36,618 nucleotides of DNA from Streptomyces sp. NRRL S-37 (lineage in GTDB: Bacteria; Actinomycetota; Actinomycetes; Streptomycetales; Streptomycetaceae): positions 1 to 36,618 of the forward strand of contig NZ_JOIZ01000038.1 of NCBI RefSeq assembly GCF_000721605.1, in the 5' to 3' direction. This document shows positions 7,734 to 15,840 of this stretch, piece after piece; the first letter of the stretch is position 1; each line of letters starts with the position of its first letter. A program made the translations under genes and the position numbers. Below the pieces are notes generated by a model. The model was not told the DNA's origin and ran no database searches. It saw only the letters and a list, made by a program, of their open reading frames with translations.

Positions 7734-8192
7734 CTACGGCTCTCGGGATCCGGAGGCGCCGGATGCGTGGACCCGGCGGATGAACCGCCGCTGCCATGGC
7801 ACCTCGACGGCCCGTGAACGATAGTGCCGACGGACCCACTTGACCGCTTGACCGGGTTCCATGCCCTCCATCACGCACATCGCGGCCAGTGCCGTTCCGG
7901 TGCGTCCGACACCGCCGCCGCAGGCGACCTCGACCCGCTCGTCGAGCCCGCGCTCATGGACGAGTCGGAGCGTGCGCAACGCGTCGTCGGGGTCGGAGGG
8001 CAGCCAGAAGTCCCGCCACCGGATCCACCGGCTTTCCCACGGCTGTGCCGCGGGCCGGTGATCCGTCAGGTATACGGCCAGCGTCGGTACCTGGCCCTTT
8101 GGAAGTCCGTTTCTCAGCCCTCGCCCGCGGACGAGTCGTCCTGACGGGAGCCGGACGACTCCGGGAGTTCCGTCGTTCCACTGTTCTGTCAC
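7734..8192 (-). CDS. Protein-tyrosine-phosphatase-like protein
   Basis: A 152-residue soluble protein with the cysteine phosphatase P-loop C91-GGGVG-R97-TG (CX5R), the nucleophile and phosphate-binding loop of the dual-specificity phosphatase fold. The surrounding VEVACGGGVGRTGTALAAM and the C-terminal helix resemble the small actinobacterial PTP-like proteins of unknown substrate. A conserved Asp around D67-D70 could be the general acid. The GTG at 8192 has a strong GAGGAGG site; the frame continues to 8345 but that part is not needed. It is a single gene between a terminator and a decayed exporter, so no partner is suggested by context. Confidence 0.75.
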   Translation of the reverse strand: MTEQWNDGTPGVVRLPSGRLVRGRGLRNGLPKGQVPTLAVYLTDHRPAAQPWESRWIRWRDFWLPSDPDDALRTLRLVHERGLDERVEVACGGGVGRTGTALAAMCVMEGMEPGQAVKWVRRHYRSRAVEVPWQRRFIRRVHASGASGSREP

Positions 8193-8244
8193 GGTGTGCC
8201 TCCTCCTCGCTTTCTGCGAGTGATCCCGTACGTGTCCGGATGAC

Positions 8245-9240
8245 TCAACGCTGCCGGCGGTGTGAGGACGCGTACTCGCTCCGTTCCCCGGCACGGTGAG
8301 CGGCGGTCGCCGCCCGGCCTGCCCGGCCCGTCCGGTCCCGGCCACGGCCCGACGGCCCGTGGCCGCCCCCCGGTATGCCCGCGGGCCACCAGTTCCACTT
8401 GCCGAGCACCGTCATCAGCGCCGGCAGCACGTAGATCCGGATGACCACGGCGTCCAGCAGGATGGCCGCCGTGAGTCCCACGCCGAGCTGTTTGAACTCG
8501 ACCATGCTCAGCGTGCCGAAGATCCCGAACACTCCGACCATGACGACCGCCGCACTGGTGACCACGCCGGCCGATCGCGTGATGCCCTGACGGACCGCGT
8601 CCCTGGTCGAAGCACCGGTGAGCGCGACCTCGCGGATCCGGCTGACCACGAACACGTGGTAGTCCATCGACAGCCCGAACAGCACCACGAAGAGGAAGAG
8701 CGGCAGCCACGAGACCACCGCGCCCGAACTGCGGAAGTCGAGGAGGCCTTCCGCCCAAGTGTGCTGGAAGACCGCGACCAGTACACCGAACGAGGCTGCC
8801 GCGGACAGCAGGTTGAGCACGATGGCGGACAGTGCCACGGCCACCGACCGGAAGATCAACACCATGGTGGCGAAGGTGAGCAGCAGGACGAAGCCCACCA
8901 CGTAGGGCATCCGTTCCTCGAGGTGCGCGGTGAAGTCGGCACCCTGCGCCACCTTGCCGCCCACCGCGCTTTCGGCGTCGGGCACATCGGCCACGGCCCG
9001 CGGCAGCCAGCCGCGCAGCAGCGCCAGGGAGTCACGGGCACCGGCGCTCTTGGGCTGGTGCGGCGTGCCCACGTCGACCGTGTGCACCCGGTGGTCGGCC
9101 GACTCCTTGATCTCCGGTGTGGTGTCGTGCGCGAACAGCTCGTGGTCCGCGGTGCGTTCGAGCAGGCTTCGCAGGGCACTCCGCACTTCACCGGCCTGTG
9201 CGGCGGGAGCCCGGACGGCGACGAGCCTTCTGTCATGACC
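8245..9240 (-). pseudogene. MMPL-family exporter, C-terminal half only
   Basis: The frame encodes the second extracytoplasmic domain and the last six membrane helices of an MMPL (RND-like) lipid or drug exporter, including LFGLSMDYHVFVVSRIRE, a conserved family motif. The N-terminal half (first helix, first large loop and helices 2-6, about 350-400 residues) is missing. Coding homology fades near 9240 and an in-frame stop lies at 9280-9282, inside the lcp promoter region, so the gene was cut at this join. A GTG at 9186 could start a 313-residue product, but no ribosome-binding site supports it. The C-terminal tail after the last helix is arginine- and glycine-rich and looks random. Confidence 0.75.
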
Positions 9241-9241
9241 A

Positions 9242-9270
9242 TTGCCGACAGCGAGACGCCTCGCTATGTT
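9242..9270 (+). promoter_or_regulatory. Putative lcp promoter with internal palindrome
   Basis: TTGCCG (9242-9247) and TATGTT (9265-9270) are spaced by 17 bases. Between them AGCGAG (9250-9255) and CTCGCT (9260-9265) form a perfect inverted repeat that a TetR-type repressor could use to block RNA polymerase. The predicted leader to the lcp start is about 105 bases. Confidence 0.5.
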
Positions 9271-9380
9271 AATCGAAAATCACATCTGTGCGACGAGGTC
9301 CATCATGCATCGGTCGCGCAACAGGCAAGTCTGCGAAGGCATCTGGAACCATCTGGCCCATCAGGGAAGCAGGTAAGTCA

Positions 9381-10580
9381 ATGGAGAACCTCAGCAGGCG
9401 AAAGGCCCTGTCACTAGGGGTCGCACTCGGCCTCGTGGGCGTGGCGAACCCCGTCCGGGCGTGGGCGTCGGAGGGATCGGTGGCGGGGGCCGCCGCGGGA
9501 ACCGGTCCGGAGTGGATCTGGGACGACGCGGCGGACCCTCTGATGGCTTCGATGCTCGAGAACGGACACGTTCCGGCGATCAACACCGCATGGGCGTCGT
9601 GGGTGGACAACAACGACCCGCTGCCCGGCGGCCTGCCGGCCGAATTCACCGCGTACCTGCGGCAGGTCAACCGGTTGCCCTCCTGGGCCGACCCCGTCAA
9701 GCTGGCCCGCGCCGCCGACTTCAACCGGCGCAGGGACACGTACCTCTTCATGCTGTACGGCCTCGGCAGCGGCATCATGAGCACCGTGATCCCGCGCGAG
9801 GCCAAGAGCGTCTACTGGTCCGCGGGTGGCGCCGACATGCAGGACCGCGCGGCCAAGACGTTCACGTTCGGCTACGACCTGTCCCAGCTGGGAGCCTTCG
9901 AGTCGACGGGACAGTTCGTCGTCACCGCCAACAAGACGCGCGTGGTGCACGCCGCGGTGCGTCACCTGCTGCCGCAGTCGCCGCACTGGCGGGCGGTCGC
10001 CGACGAGACCGTCCCGATCAGCGCCGCCGACATCCTCGTCACCTTCCACAGCCTGGGCACCTACGTGCACCGGAAGCTGCTCGACTGGAGGATCCCGTAC
10101 CCGAAGGCGGACCAGGAGGCGTTCCTGCACTCGTGGCAGGTCGCCGTTCACCTGCTCGGTGTGCCGTACGAGCACATCCCCAAGACCTGGGCGGCCGCCG
10201 AGAGCCAGTCGGCGCAGGTGCTCACACCGATCCTCACCCCGTCGACCGAGGGCATCGCGCTGGCCGAGGAACTGCTCGGCCTGACCGCGCAGATCGACCT
10301 CGGTGTCACGCGCGGGTTCCTGAACGAGTTCGTGCGCTACGTCCTCAGCGACGAGGTCGGCGACTGGCTGGGGCTGAAGCGCGACTACGCGGCGGCGGCC
10401 CTGGTCCGCACCGCGTGGCCGGCGTTCATCCTGTTCCGTGAAGGGCTGTCGCCCGTCATGCCCGGCACCTTCTACATGTTCGACCAGTTCGTGCGCGCCC
10501 TGGCCATGCTGTTCCTGAACAAGGGCTCCTCCGGGACCACCACCCCCATCACGATCCCCACCGGGAACAGGCCGGGCTGA
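9381..10580 (+). CDS. lcp: Latex clearing protein Lcp, rubber oxygenase
   Basis: A 399-residue secreted b-type cytochrome dioxygenase that cleaves double bonds of poly(cis-1,4-isoprene) to oligo-isoprenoids with aldehyde and keto ends. It begins MENLSRRKALSLG, a twin-arginine (Tat) signal nearly identical to that of Streptomyces sp. K30 Lcp, with export cleavage expected after VRAWA. Lcp landmarks are present: the DUF2236 core, NKTRVVHAAVRHLLPQSP (the Arg/Lys/Thr active-site segment) and ADILVTFHSLGT, whose His is the expected axial haem ligand. Length fits the family. The ATG at 9381 follows a GGAAG/AGG site. The neighbouring aldehyde dehydrogenase, racemase and beta-oxidation genes give a route for the cleavage products. 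The TetR gene that follows converges on it. Confidence 0.93.
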   Translation: MENLSRRKALSLGVALGLVGVANPVRAWASEGSVAGAAAGTGPEWIWDDAADPLMASMLENGHVPAINTAWASWVDNNDPLPGGLPAEFTAYLRQVNRLPSWADPVKLARAADFNRRRDTYLFMLYGLGSGIMSTVIPREAKSVYWSAGGADMQDRAAKTFTFGYDLSQLGAFESTGQFVVTANKTRVVHAAVRHLLPQSPHWRAVADETVPISAADILVTFHSLGTYVHRKLLDWRIPYPKADQEAFLHSWQVAVHLLGVPYEHIPKTWAAAESQSAQVLTPILTPSTEGIALAEELLGLTAQIDLGVTRGFLNEFVRYVLSDEVGDWLGLKRDYAAAALVRTAWPAFILFREGLSPVMPGTFYMFDQFVRALAMLFLNKGSSGTTTPITIPTGNRPG

Positions 10581-10603
10581 GCCGCCGGTCCGGTCCCGCC
10601 CGT

Positions 10604-10625
10604 GTCCGTCCCGCGGCGGACGGAC
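10604..10625 (+). terminator. Terminator after lcp
   Basis: GTCCGTCC (10604-10611) pairs with GGACGGAC (10618-10625) across a 6-base loop, 23 bases past the lcp stop. Confidence 0.55.
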
Positions 10626-10665
10626 CGAGGGGCGGGTGCCGGGGTGACCTCCCGCGCGAGGGCTT

Positions 10666-10694
10666 CCCGGCGGCGGAGCCTCGCCGCCGCCGGG
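10666..10694 (-). terminator. Terminator after the tandem TetR gene
   Basis: Perfect 11-base arms (10666-10676 and 10684-10694) with a 7-base loop begin 13 bases past the stop of the minus-strand TetR gene. Confidence 0.6.
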
Positions 10695-10707
10695 TTCCGG
10701 CGGCCGT

Positions 10708-11886
10708 TCAGAGGCCCAGAGCGCCCACGACCAGGGCGGTCACGGCCGCACGACGGCCGGGGCTGTCCCGCCACCGCAGTCTGCGTCCCGCCTCGACCAC
10801 CACGCCGAACCCCGCGTGCACCAGCACCCGGGCCTGGCGCGGGTCCAGCTCCGGACGGGCCAGCCGCAACTGCTGCTCCCAGACGGCGATGTGTTCCCGC
10901 TGGGCGAGGAGCAGGGGCCGCCGCAGGTCGGCCGGCAGGCCTGCGAGCTCGGCCTCGGCGACGCTGTTGAGTTCGGTGTACTCGAAGCTGTAGGCCACAT
11001 ACGTCGCCGCCAGCATGACGACGGCGTCGTACGGACCGGCCACCTCGTGCAGGCTCCGCTCCACGCCCTGGGCCAGCAGCCCCGCCGCCTGGAGGCACGC
11101 CGCCGCCAGGATGTCGATCTTGCCGGGGTAGTGCCGGTAGAGCGCGGACGGGGTCAGCCCCACCGCCTGGGCGATCTGTCCGTTCGTGACGTTGGCGAAT
11201 CCGTCCCGGGCGAACAGCGGGACGGAGGCCGCGAGGATCTCCGCGCGCCGGGTGCGCGGCACCGGCCGGGCGGGCAGTTCGACGGGGCGCGTGCCCGGCC
11301 GGCCCGCCGCCGGATCGGTCGCGGCCACCCGCAGCGCGGACGCCAGCAGCAGCTCCTCGGCCCGGCGTCCGGCGATGGAGGTGCGGTGCATCGTGATGGA
11401 CCCGATCGCACCGAGGGCCGCCATGGCCCGCAGGCGCTCGTCGGGCAGCGGGTGCTCGTGCTGCACCGCCTCGTCGACCCGCTCGACGAGACGGCCGAAC
11501 TTCACCGCGAGACGCCGGCGGTCCTCACGGTCGAGGTACCGGGCCTCCCACCGGTACACACCGCCCGACGCGCGATGGGCGACGGTGACCCGGGTGACGG
11601 CGGTGAGCACATCCGCCAGGGCCGCCCCGGGCGGCACCTCGTCGAGCGCGGCGACCAGTCCGTCCACCATGACGTGGGCGCACGCGGCGAACAGCGCGTA
11701 CTTGTTCGGGAAGTGCCGGTACAGAGCGGTCGCGGTGATCCCCACACCGGCGGCGACCTCCTCCATGGACGCCTTGTGGTAGCCGCGCTCGCTGAAGATC
11801 CGCCCGGCCGCCTCGACGATGAGCTGCTTGCGGTTGCGGGGCCGGGTGGCCGCGGCCGAACGGGCGGGCGGGGAGGCGGGAGCCAT
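10708..11886 (-). CDS. Tandem-domain TetR-family regulator
   Basis: At 392 residues this is twice a normal TetR protein and contains two complete TetR modules. The first has its helix-turn-helix at about residues 21-66 (ASMEEVAAGVGITATALYRHF), followed by a short ligand domain. The second has its helix-turn-helix at about 215-260 (NVTNGQIAQAVGLTPSALYRHY), followed by its own ligand domain. The frame is continuous with no sign of a lost stop between them. It lies between lcp and the alcohol dehydrogenase gene, 120 bases downstream of the latter on the same strand, and is the best local candidate to regulate lcp. No good ribosome-binding site precedes the ATG at 11886. Ligand unknown. Confidence 0.85.
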   Translation of the reverse strand: MAPASPPARSAAATRPRNRKQLIVEAAGRIFSERGYHKASMEEVAAGVGITATALYRHFPNKYALFAACAHVMVDGLVAALDEVPPGAALADVLTAVTRVTVAHRASGGVYRWEARYLDREDRRRLAVKFGRLVERVDEAVQHEHPLPDERLRAMAALGAIGSITMHRTSIAGRRAEELLLASALRVAATDPAAGRPGTRPVELPARPVPRTRRAEILAASVPLFARDGFANVTNGQIAQAVGLTPSALYRHYPGKIDILAAACLQAAGLLAQGVERSLHEVAGPYDAVVMLAATYVAYSFEYTELNSVAEAELAGLPADLRRPLLLAQREHIAVWEQQLRLARPELDPRQARVLVHAGFGVVVEAGRRLRWRDSPGRRAAVTALVVGALGL

Positions 11887-12006
11887 GCGGATCAGTCAAT
11901 CACACGCCGTCAGGAGGCCGGGCTCCCTCGGCGCGGACCGGCGGGACGCGGGCGGGCCCGCCGTCCGGCACCGCCGTTCCCGGTGCCGGAGCGGCCGGGT
12001 GAAGGT

Positions 12007-13098
12007 TCAGGCGAAGGTGAGGACCGGCTTGACCACGCTGCCGTCCTCCATGGCGGCCACGGCCGCGCCGATGTCCTCGAACGGGAACGTGGTGACCAGC
12101 CGTTCGAGCGGGAAGAGGCCACGCCGGTGCAGGCCGATCAGCTCGGGGATGAAGCGGCCGGGGTCGGAGTCCCCCTCGACCACCCCGTGGACGCGGACGC
12201 CCTTGGCGAGCAGGCCCATCACGTCGAACGTCACCTCGCCGCCGAGGCCGAGGAGGGCGAGTTCGCCGCGCGGGCGCAGCGCGCCGACGGCCCGGCGGGC
12301 CATCTCCGGACGGCCGGTGGTCTCGACGACGTGGTGCGCGCCGCCGTCGGTGAGGTCGCGCAGCGCCGCCGTCAGACCGTCCCCGGGGGCCAGGGCCGCC
12401 CTGGCGCCCAGTCCGGTGGCCAGGGCACGGCGGGAGGCGACCGGGTCGACGGCCACCACCGGGTCGCAGCCCACGGCCACCGCGGCCATCAGAGCGCTCA
12501 GCCCGACCCCGCCCGCGCCCAGGACGACCAGTGAGGAGCCCGGTTCGGGGCGCAGCCGGTTGAGCACGGTGCCCGCGCCCGTCTGGCCGCCGCAGCCCAG
12601 CGGCGCGGCGACCGCGGCCGGCAGGTCTGAGGACACCTTGACCACGCCGCGTTCGTGGACGACGGCGTGCGTGGCGAAGCTGGACTGTCCGAAGAAGCCG
12701 GCGTGCAGCGGTGCGCCGTCGAGGGAGAGCGGAGTGGTGCCGTCGTCGCGTCCACCGGAGAAGTTCAGGGCCCGCGAGGCGTGGCAGTAGGCCGGATGGC
12801 CCGCCGCGCACTGCTCACAGGTGCCGCAACTGGCGAAGGTGAGGCAGACGTGGTCCCCCGGTATGACGCCGGTCACCTCCGTGCCCACCGCTTCGACCCG
12901 GCCGGTGCCCTCGTGGCCGAAGACCATCGGGGTGAGGTGCCGGGGCCAGGTGTCCCGCATCCCCAGGTCGGTGTGGCAGATGCCGGCCGCGGTCATCCGC
13001 ACCAGCACCTCGTGCGGCCGCGGGTCCTCGAGGTCCGCGTCCCGGACGGTGAACGGGGCGCCCGGTGTCTCGGTGACCGCGGCGCGGACACGCCTCAC
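12007..13098 (-). CDS. Zinc-dependent NAD(P) alcohol dehydrogenase
   Basis: A 363-residue medium-chain dehydrogenase/reductase similar to benzyl/aryl-alcohol dehydrogenases. The catalytic zinc ligands fit C in GICHTDLGMRD, H in FGHEGTGRVEAVG and C in GCGGQTGAG; the structural zinc lobe is CGTCEQCAAGHPAYC. The Rossmann motif is GAGGVGLSA. It interconverts alcohols and aldehydes. Here it could act on the hydroxy or aldehyde forms of isoprenoid fragments (inference). The GTG at 13098 overlaps the stop of the preceding gene (GTGA), so I take it as the start; the much longer open frame upstream overlaps two real genes. It forms an operon with the DUF4334 gene. Confidence 0.9.
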   Translation of the reverse strand: MRRVRAAVTETPGAPFTVRDADLEDPRPHEVLVRMTAAGICHTDLGMRDTWPRHLTPMVFGHEGTGRVEAVGTEVTGVIPGDHVCLTFASCGTCEQCAAGHPAYCHASRALNFSGGRDDGTTPLSLDGAPLHAGFFGQSSFATHAVVHERGVVKVSSDLPAAVAAPLGCGGQTGAGTVLNRLRPEPGSSLVVLGAGGVGLSALMAAVAVGCDPVVAVDPVASRRALATGLGARAALAPGDGLTAALRDLTDGGAHHVVETTGRPEMARRAVGALRPRGELALLGLGGEVTFDVMGLLAKGVRVHGVVEGDSDPGRFIPELIGLHRRGLFPLERLVTTFPFEDIGAAVAAMEDGSVVKPVLTFA

Positions 13099-13604
13099 GA
13101 GCCCTCTTCGGCACGGGAGGCCTCGTGCGGGGCGTCCGGGGCGCGATGGAGGAAGAAGTAGTAGAAGGGGCCTTCGGCGGGGACGCCCTTGGCGTTCATG
13201 ATCCCCATCAGTGTGGTGTCGTCCACCCGCTTGAAGTGGTCGAGGACCGGCCGGCCGTCGTAGACCATGGTGGCGGTCGACTCGCCGCGGAACTCGACGG
13301 TCCACAGGCTGGCCTCGCCCATGCCGAGCTCGCGGTCGGAGTACAGCTCGCCCTTCTCGTTCCGGCAGATCAGCGGCTTGGCGTCGTGGACGGCGGCGAA
13401 CGTCTTGCCGTACCAGCCGGCCTTCGCCAGCGTGCCGTTGAGGGGGTGGCCGGTGTCGAACTCGCCGCCCTTCCACTGACCGAGGATCTCCTCGGGCCGG
13501 ACGGTCGCCAACGCCGCCCATATCGCGTCGAGTTCGGCGGGATCGACCGGGCCGTCCTGCTCCCGGAGCTCCTGGAACCGGGTGCGGGCCTCGAGCACGT
13601 TCAT
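13095..13604 (-). CDS. GXWXG / DUF4334 domain protein
   Basis: A 169-residue soluble protein with the two-part architecture of this family: an N-terminal GXWXG segment (GQWKGGEFDTGHPLNG, about residues 42-57) and a C-terminal DUF4334 part with the YDGRPVLDHFKRVDD and FYYFFLHR motifs. The family has no firmly established reaction and is often encoded next to oxidoreductases of hydrophobic-substrate catabolism, as here. The ATG at 13604 has a GAGAGGA site. It overlaps the alcohol dehydrogenase by 4 bases, so the two proteins are probably made in equal amounts and may work together. Confidence 0.85.
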   Translation of the reverse strand: MNVLEARTRFQELREQDGPVDPAELDAIWAALATVRPEEILGQWKGGEFDTGHPLNGTLAKAGWYGKTFAAVHDAKPLICRNEKGELYSDRELGMGEASLWTVEFRGESTATMVYDGRPVLDHFKRVDDTTLMGIMNAKGVPAEGPFYYFFLHRAPDAPHEASRAEEGS

Positions 13605-13675
13605 GGGGGCTGTCCTCTCGTCGGTGCGGGAACCGTGGGGGTGAACGTCGGGATGTGGCCGGTGGGACCCTACGG

Positions 13676-13700
13676 CCGTGCCGTGCCGTGCCGTGCCGTG
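13676..13700. repeat. Pentanucleotide repeat (CCGTG)5
   Basis: Five perfect tandem copies of CCGTG end one base before the stop codon of the TetR gene at 13701. They lie downstream of that gene and about 70 bases upstream of the DUF4334 start. Slippage here could change spacing but would not shift a reading frame. Confidence 0.85.
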
Positions 13701-14423
13701 TCACCGGGAGGCGCGCGGAGCTGTACCCCGGGAGGCCTGGGTCCGCGCGGGGGAGAAGTGCCGGGGGAGCGCGAGGGCGAGGTCGCCGGTGACCGCGCCG
13801 GGGTGGCCCACGGTGCCGAGGCTCAGCAGCACGTGGCGTTCGGCGACCTCCTCCGCGGTCAGCGGACCGTCCTCGCGGAACCAGTTGGCGACCCCCTGGC
13901 ACATGATGAGCACCGCACGCACCGCGTCGGCCGGGACCGGCGTGGTGAACACGCCCCGGGCGCGGCCCGCCTCGACCGTGTCCAGCAGCATGTGCTGGAG
14001 ATAGTCGCGCAGGGCGACGTAACGGGCCCGGTTCTGCGGCTCCAGGCTGCGGATCTCGGTGTCCAGGAAGGCCAGTTGCTGACGGTGGGCCATGTAGAGC
14101 ACGATCGACTCGACCATGCCGCAGAACCGTGCCAGCGGATCGTCCCCGGCCTCCCCGGCCGCGGTCCGGCAGCGGTCCAGGACGTCCTTGATGGAGGTCT
14201 CGAGGAGCGTGGCCAGCAGCGCCTGCTTGTTCTCGTAGTGGTAGTACAGCGCGGGCACGGTGACGCCGACCCGGCCGGCGATGTCCCGGACCGAAGTGCC
14301 GTGGTAGCCGTGCTCGTTGAAGGCCTCCATGGCGTGGACCAGGATCGGGTGCAGGTCGAGCGGCCCGTAGGAGCGCCAGTGCTCCGTCGAGGGCGTGGTG
14401 TCCTGGCTCGGCTCGGTGCTCAA
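13701..14423 (-). CDS. TetR-family regulator, probable repressor of the racemase operon
   Basis: A 240-residue TetR protein. The helix-turn-helix lies at about residues 40-80 (TSVRDIAGRVGVTVPALYYHYENKQALL) and the ligand domain follows, resembling regulators of fatty acid and steroid CoA-ester catabolism. It is divergent from the six-gene beta-oxidation operon, with a candidate operator at 14619-14636. By analogy with such arrangements it would repress that operon until an acyl-CoA intermediate binds (inference). The last 35 residues are basic and poorly conserved. The ATG at 14423 lies next to a GAGGAGAG site. Confidence 0.87.
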   Translation of the reverse strand: MSTEPSQDTTPSTEHWRSYGPLDLHPILVHAMEAFNEHGYHGTSVRDIAGRVGVTVPALYYHYENKQALLATLLETSIKDVLDRCRTAAGEAGDDPLARFCGMVESIVLYMAHRQQLAFLDTEIRSLEPQNRARYVALRDYLQHMLLDTVEAGRARGVFTTPVPADAVRAVLIMCQGVANWFREDGPLTAEEVAERHVLLSLGTVGHPGAVTGDLALALPRHFSPARTQASRGTAPRASR

Positions 14424-14588
14424 CGACTCTCCTCAAGACGGGCGGCGATCGGCGACATCGTACGGCCGTGAGTCCGCGTCATCTCCTTCCGGCAGCTTAG
14501 CGGTCGATCAGGAGAACGGGGAGACCGGCGTCCGGCTCGATGTCACTTCCCCGGTGCGAGACCACAAAAACTCCCGCGATCCAGGTAG

Positions 14589-14617
14589 TTGACCGACTGT
14601 CCGCGCTCTCCTACGTT
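14589..14617 (+). promoter_or_regulatory. Promoter of the racemase/beta-oxidation operon
   Basis: TTGACC (14589-14594) and TACGTT (14612-14617) are separated by exactly 17 bases, close to the SigA-type (HrdB) consensus. The transcription start would fall in the operator just downstream. Confidence 0.65.
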
Positions 14618-14618
14618 C

Positions 14619-14636
14619 TTAGCGAACGCTCAGTAA
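14619..14636. promoter_or_regulatory. Candidate TetR operator
   Basis: TTAGCGAACGCTCAGTAA is a palindrome with 12 of 18 positions matched (TTAnnGAnCGnTCnnTAA). It covers the expected transcription start and is the obvious site for the divergent TetR protein. Confidence 0.55.
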
Positions 14637-14685
14637 GGTCCCGGTCAAGCGGCGGCGAGCCCACCACGCACCGAGAGAGGAACCC

Positions 14686-15840
14686 ATGAGCCCTCCCCCT
14701 CCCGAGCCACCCGGCCGCCGCACGGCGGGCCCGCTGGACGGCGTGCGCGTGGTCGAACTGGCGGGGATCGGCCCCGGCCCGTTCGCCGCGATGCTCCTCG
14801 CCGACCTGGGCGCCGACGTGGTGCGCGTGGACCGCCCCGGCCCCTCGCCGCTCGGCGGCGATCCCGCCCGTGACGTGACCAACCGCAACAAGCGCTCCGT
14901 CCTGGTCGACCTCAAGTCACCTCAAGGTCCGCGAACGGTACGGGCGTTGGCGGCACGCGCCGAGATCCTGGTGGAGGGGTGCCGGCCCGGTGTCGCGGAG
15001 CGGCTCGGGGTCGGCCCCGAGGAGTGCATGGCCGGCAACCCCGCGCTGGTGTACGGCCGGATGACCGGCTGGGGCCAGCGGGGACCCCTGTCCGCCCTGG
15101 CCGGACACGACATCGGCTACATCGCCACCGCAGGCGCCCTGTCCATGATCGGCACGCCGGACGGACCACCCGCCGTCCCCGTCAACCTGCTCGGCGACTA
15201 CGCGGGCGGCTCCCTCTACCTGACCACCGGCGTCCTCGCCGCGCTGCTCACCGCCCGCGCCACCGGCCGCGGCCAGGTGGTGGACGCCGCGATCGTGGAC
15301 GGCACCGCACACCTCACGGCCATGTTCTGGGGCATGCTCGCCGAGGGCACCTGGCAGGACGCCCGCGGCCGCAACCTGCTCGACGGCGGCTGCCCCCACT
15401 ACGGCGTCTACGAGACCGCCGACGGCGGCTGGATGGCGGTCGGTGCCCTGGAACCGCAGTTCTACACGGTGTTCGTCTCCCTGCTCGGCCTGGACGGCGA
15501 AGTCCTGCCGGACCGCGCCGACCCGCGCAACTGGCCCGAGCTGCGCACCGTGTTCACCGCCCGGTTCAAGACCGCCACCCGCGCGGAGTGGACGGCCGTC
15601 TTCGAGGACACCGACGCCTGCGTCGCGCCCGTGCTCTCGCTGCACGAGGCGGCCGGCCACCGGCACCTGACCGGACGGGGCACCTACACGCAGGCGTACG
15701 GCATCACCCAGCCCGCTCCCGCCCCCCGCTTCTCCGCCACCCCCGGCACCCTCCGCCTCCCCCCGGCCGCCCCCGGCGCGCACACCTCCGACGTGGCCCG
15801 CGACTGGGACGTGCCCGAACTGACCGAGGACCACCGCTGA
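14686..15840 (+). CDS. mcr: Alpha-methylacyl-CoA racemase (CoA-transferase III family)
   Basis: A 384-residue family III CoA-transferase fold enzyme that interconverts R and S 2-methylacyl-CoA esters so that methyl-branched chains can enter beta-oxidation. The three catalytic positions of M. tuberculosis MCR are kept: His in AGHDIGY, Asp in LLGDYAGG and Glu in GALEPQF. The start LDGVRVVELAGIGPGPFAAMLLADLGADVVRVDRP is typical of true racemases rather than CoA-transferases. Such a racemase is needed for rubber breakdown in Gordonia, where every isoprene unit carries a methyl branch. It is first in the operon, with a GAGAGAGGA site before the ATG, and its stop overlaps the next start by one base. 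Confidence 0.92.
   Translation: MSPPPPEPPGRRTAGPLDGVRVVELAGIGPGPFAAMLLADLGADVVRVDRPGPSPLGGDPARDVTNRNKRSVLVDLKSPQGPRTVRALAARAEILVEGCRPGVAERLGVGPEECMAGNPALVYGRMTGWGQRGPLSALAGHDIGYIATAGALSMIGTPDGPPAVPVNLLGDYAGGSLYLTTGVLAALLTARATGRGQVVDAAIVDGTAHLTAMFWGMLAEGTWQDARGRNLLDGGCPHYGVYETADGGWMAVGALEPQFYTVFVSLLGLDGEVLPDRADPRNWPELRTVFTARFKTATRAEWTAVFEDTDACVAPVLSLHEAAGHRHLTGRGTYTQAYGITQPAPAPRFSATPGTLRLPPAAPGAHTSDVARDWDVPELTEDHR

Noticed and set aside
12007..14436. An 809-codon open frame suggesting a giant fusion with the alcohol dehydrogenase
   Set aside because: Only the part from 13098 downward is dehydrogenase; the rest shadows the DUF4334 and TetR genes in another frame.
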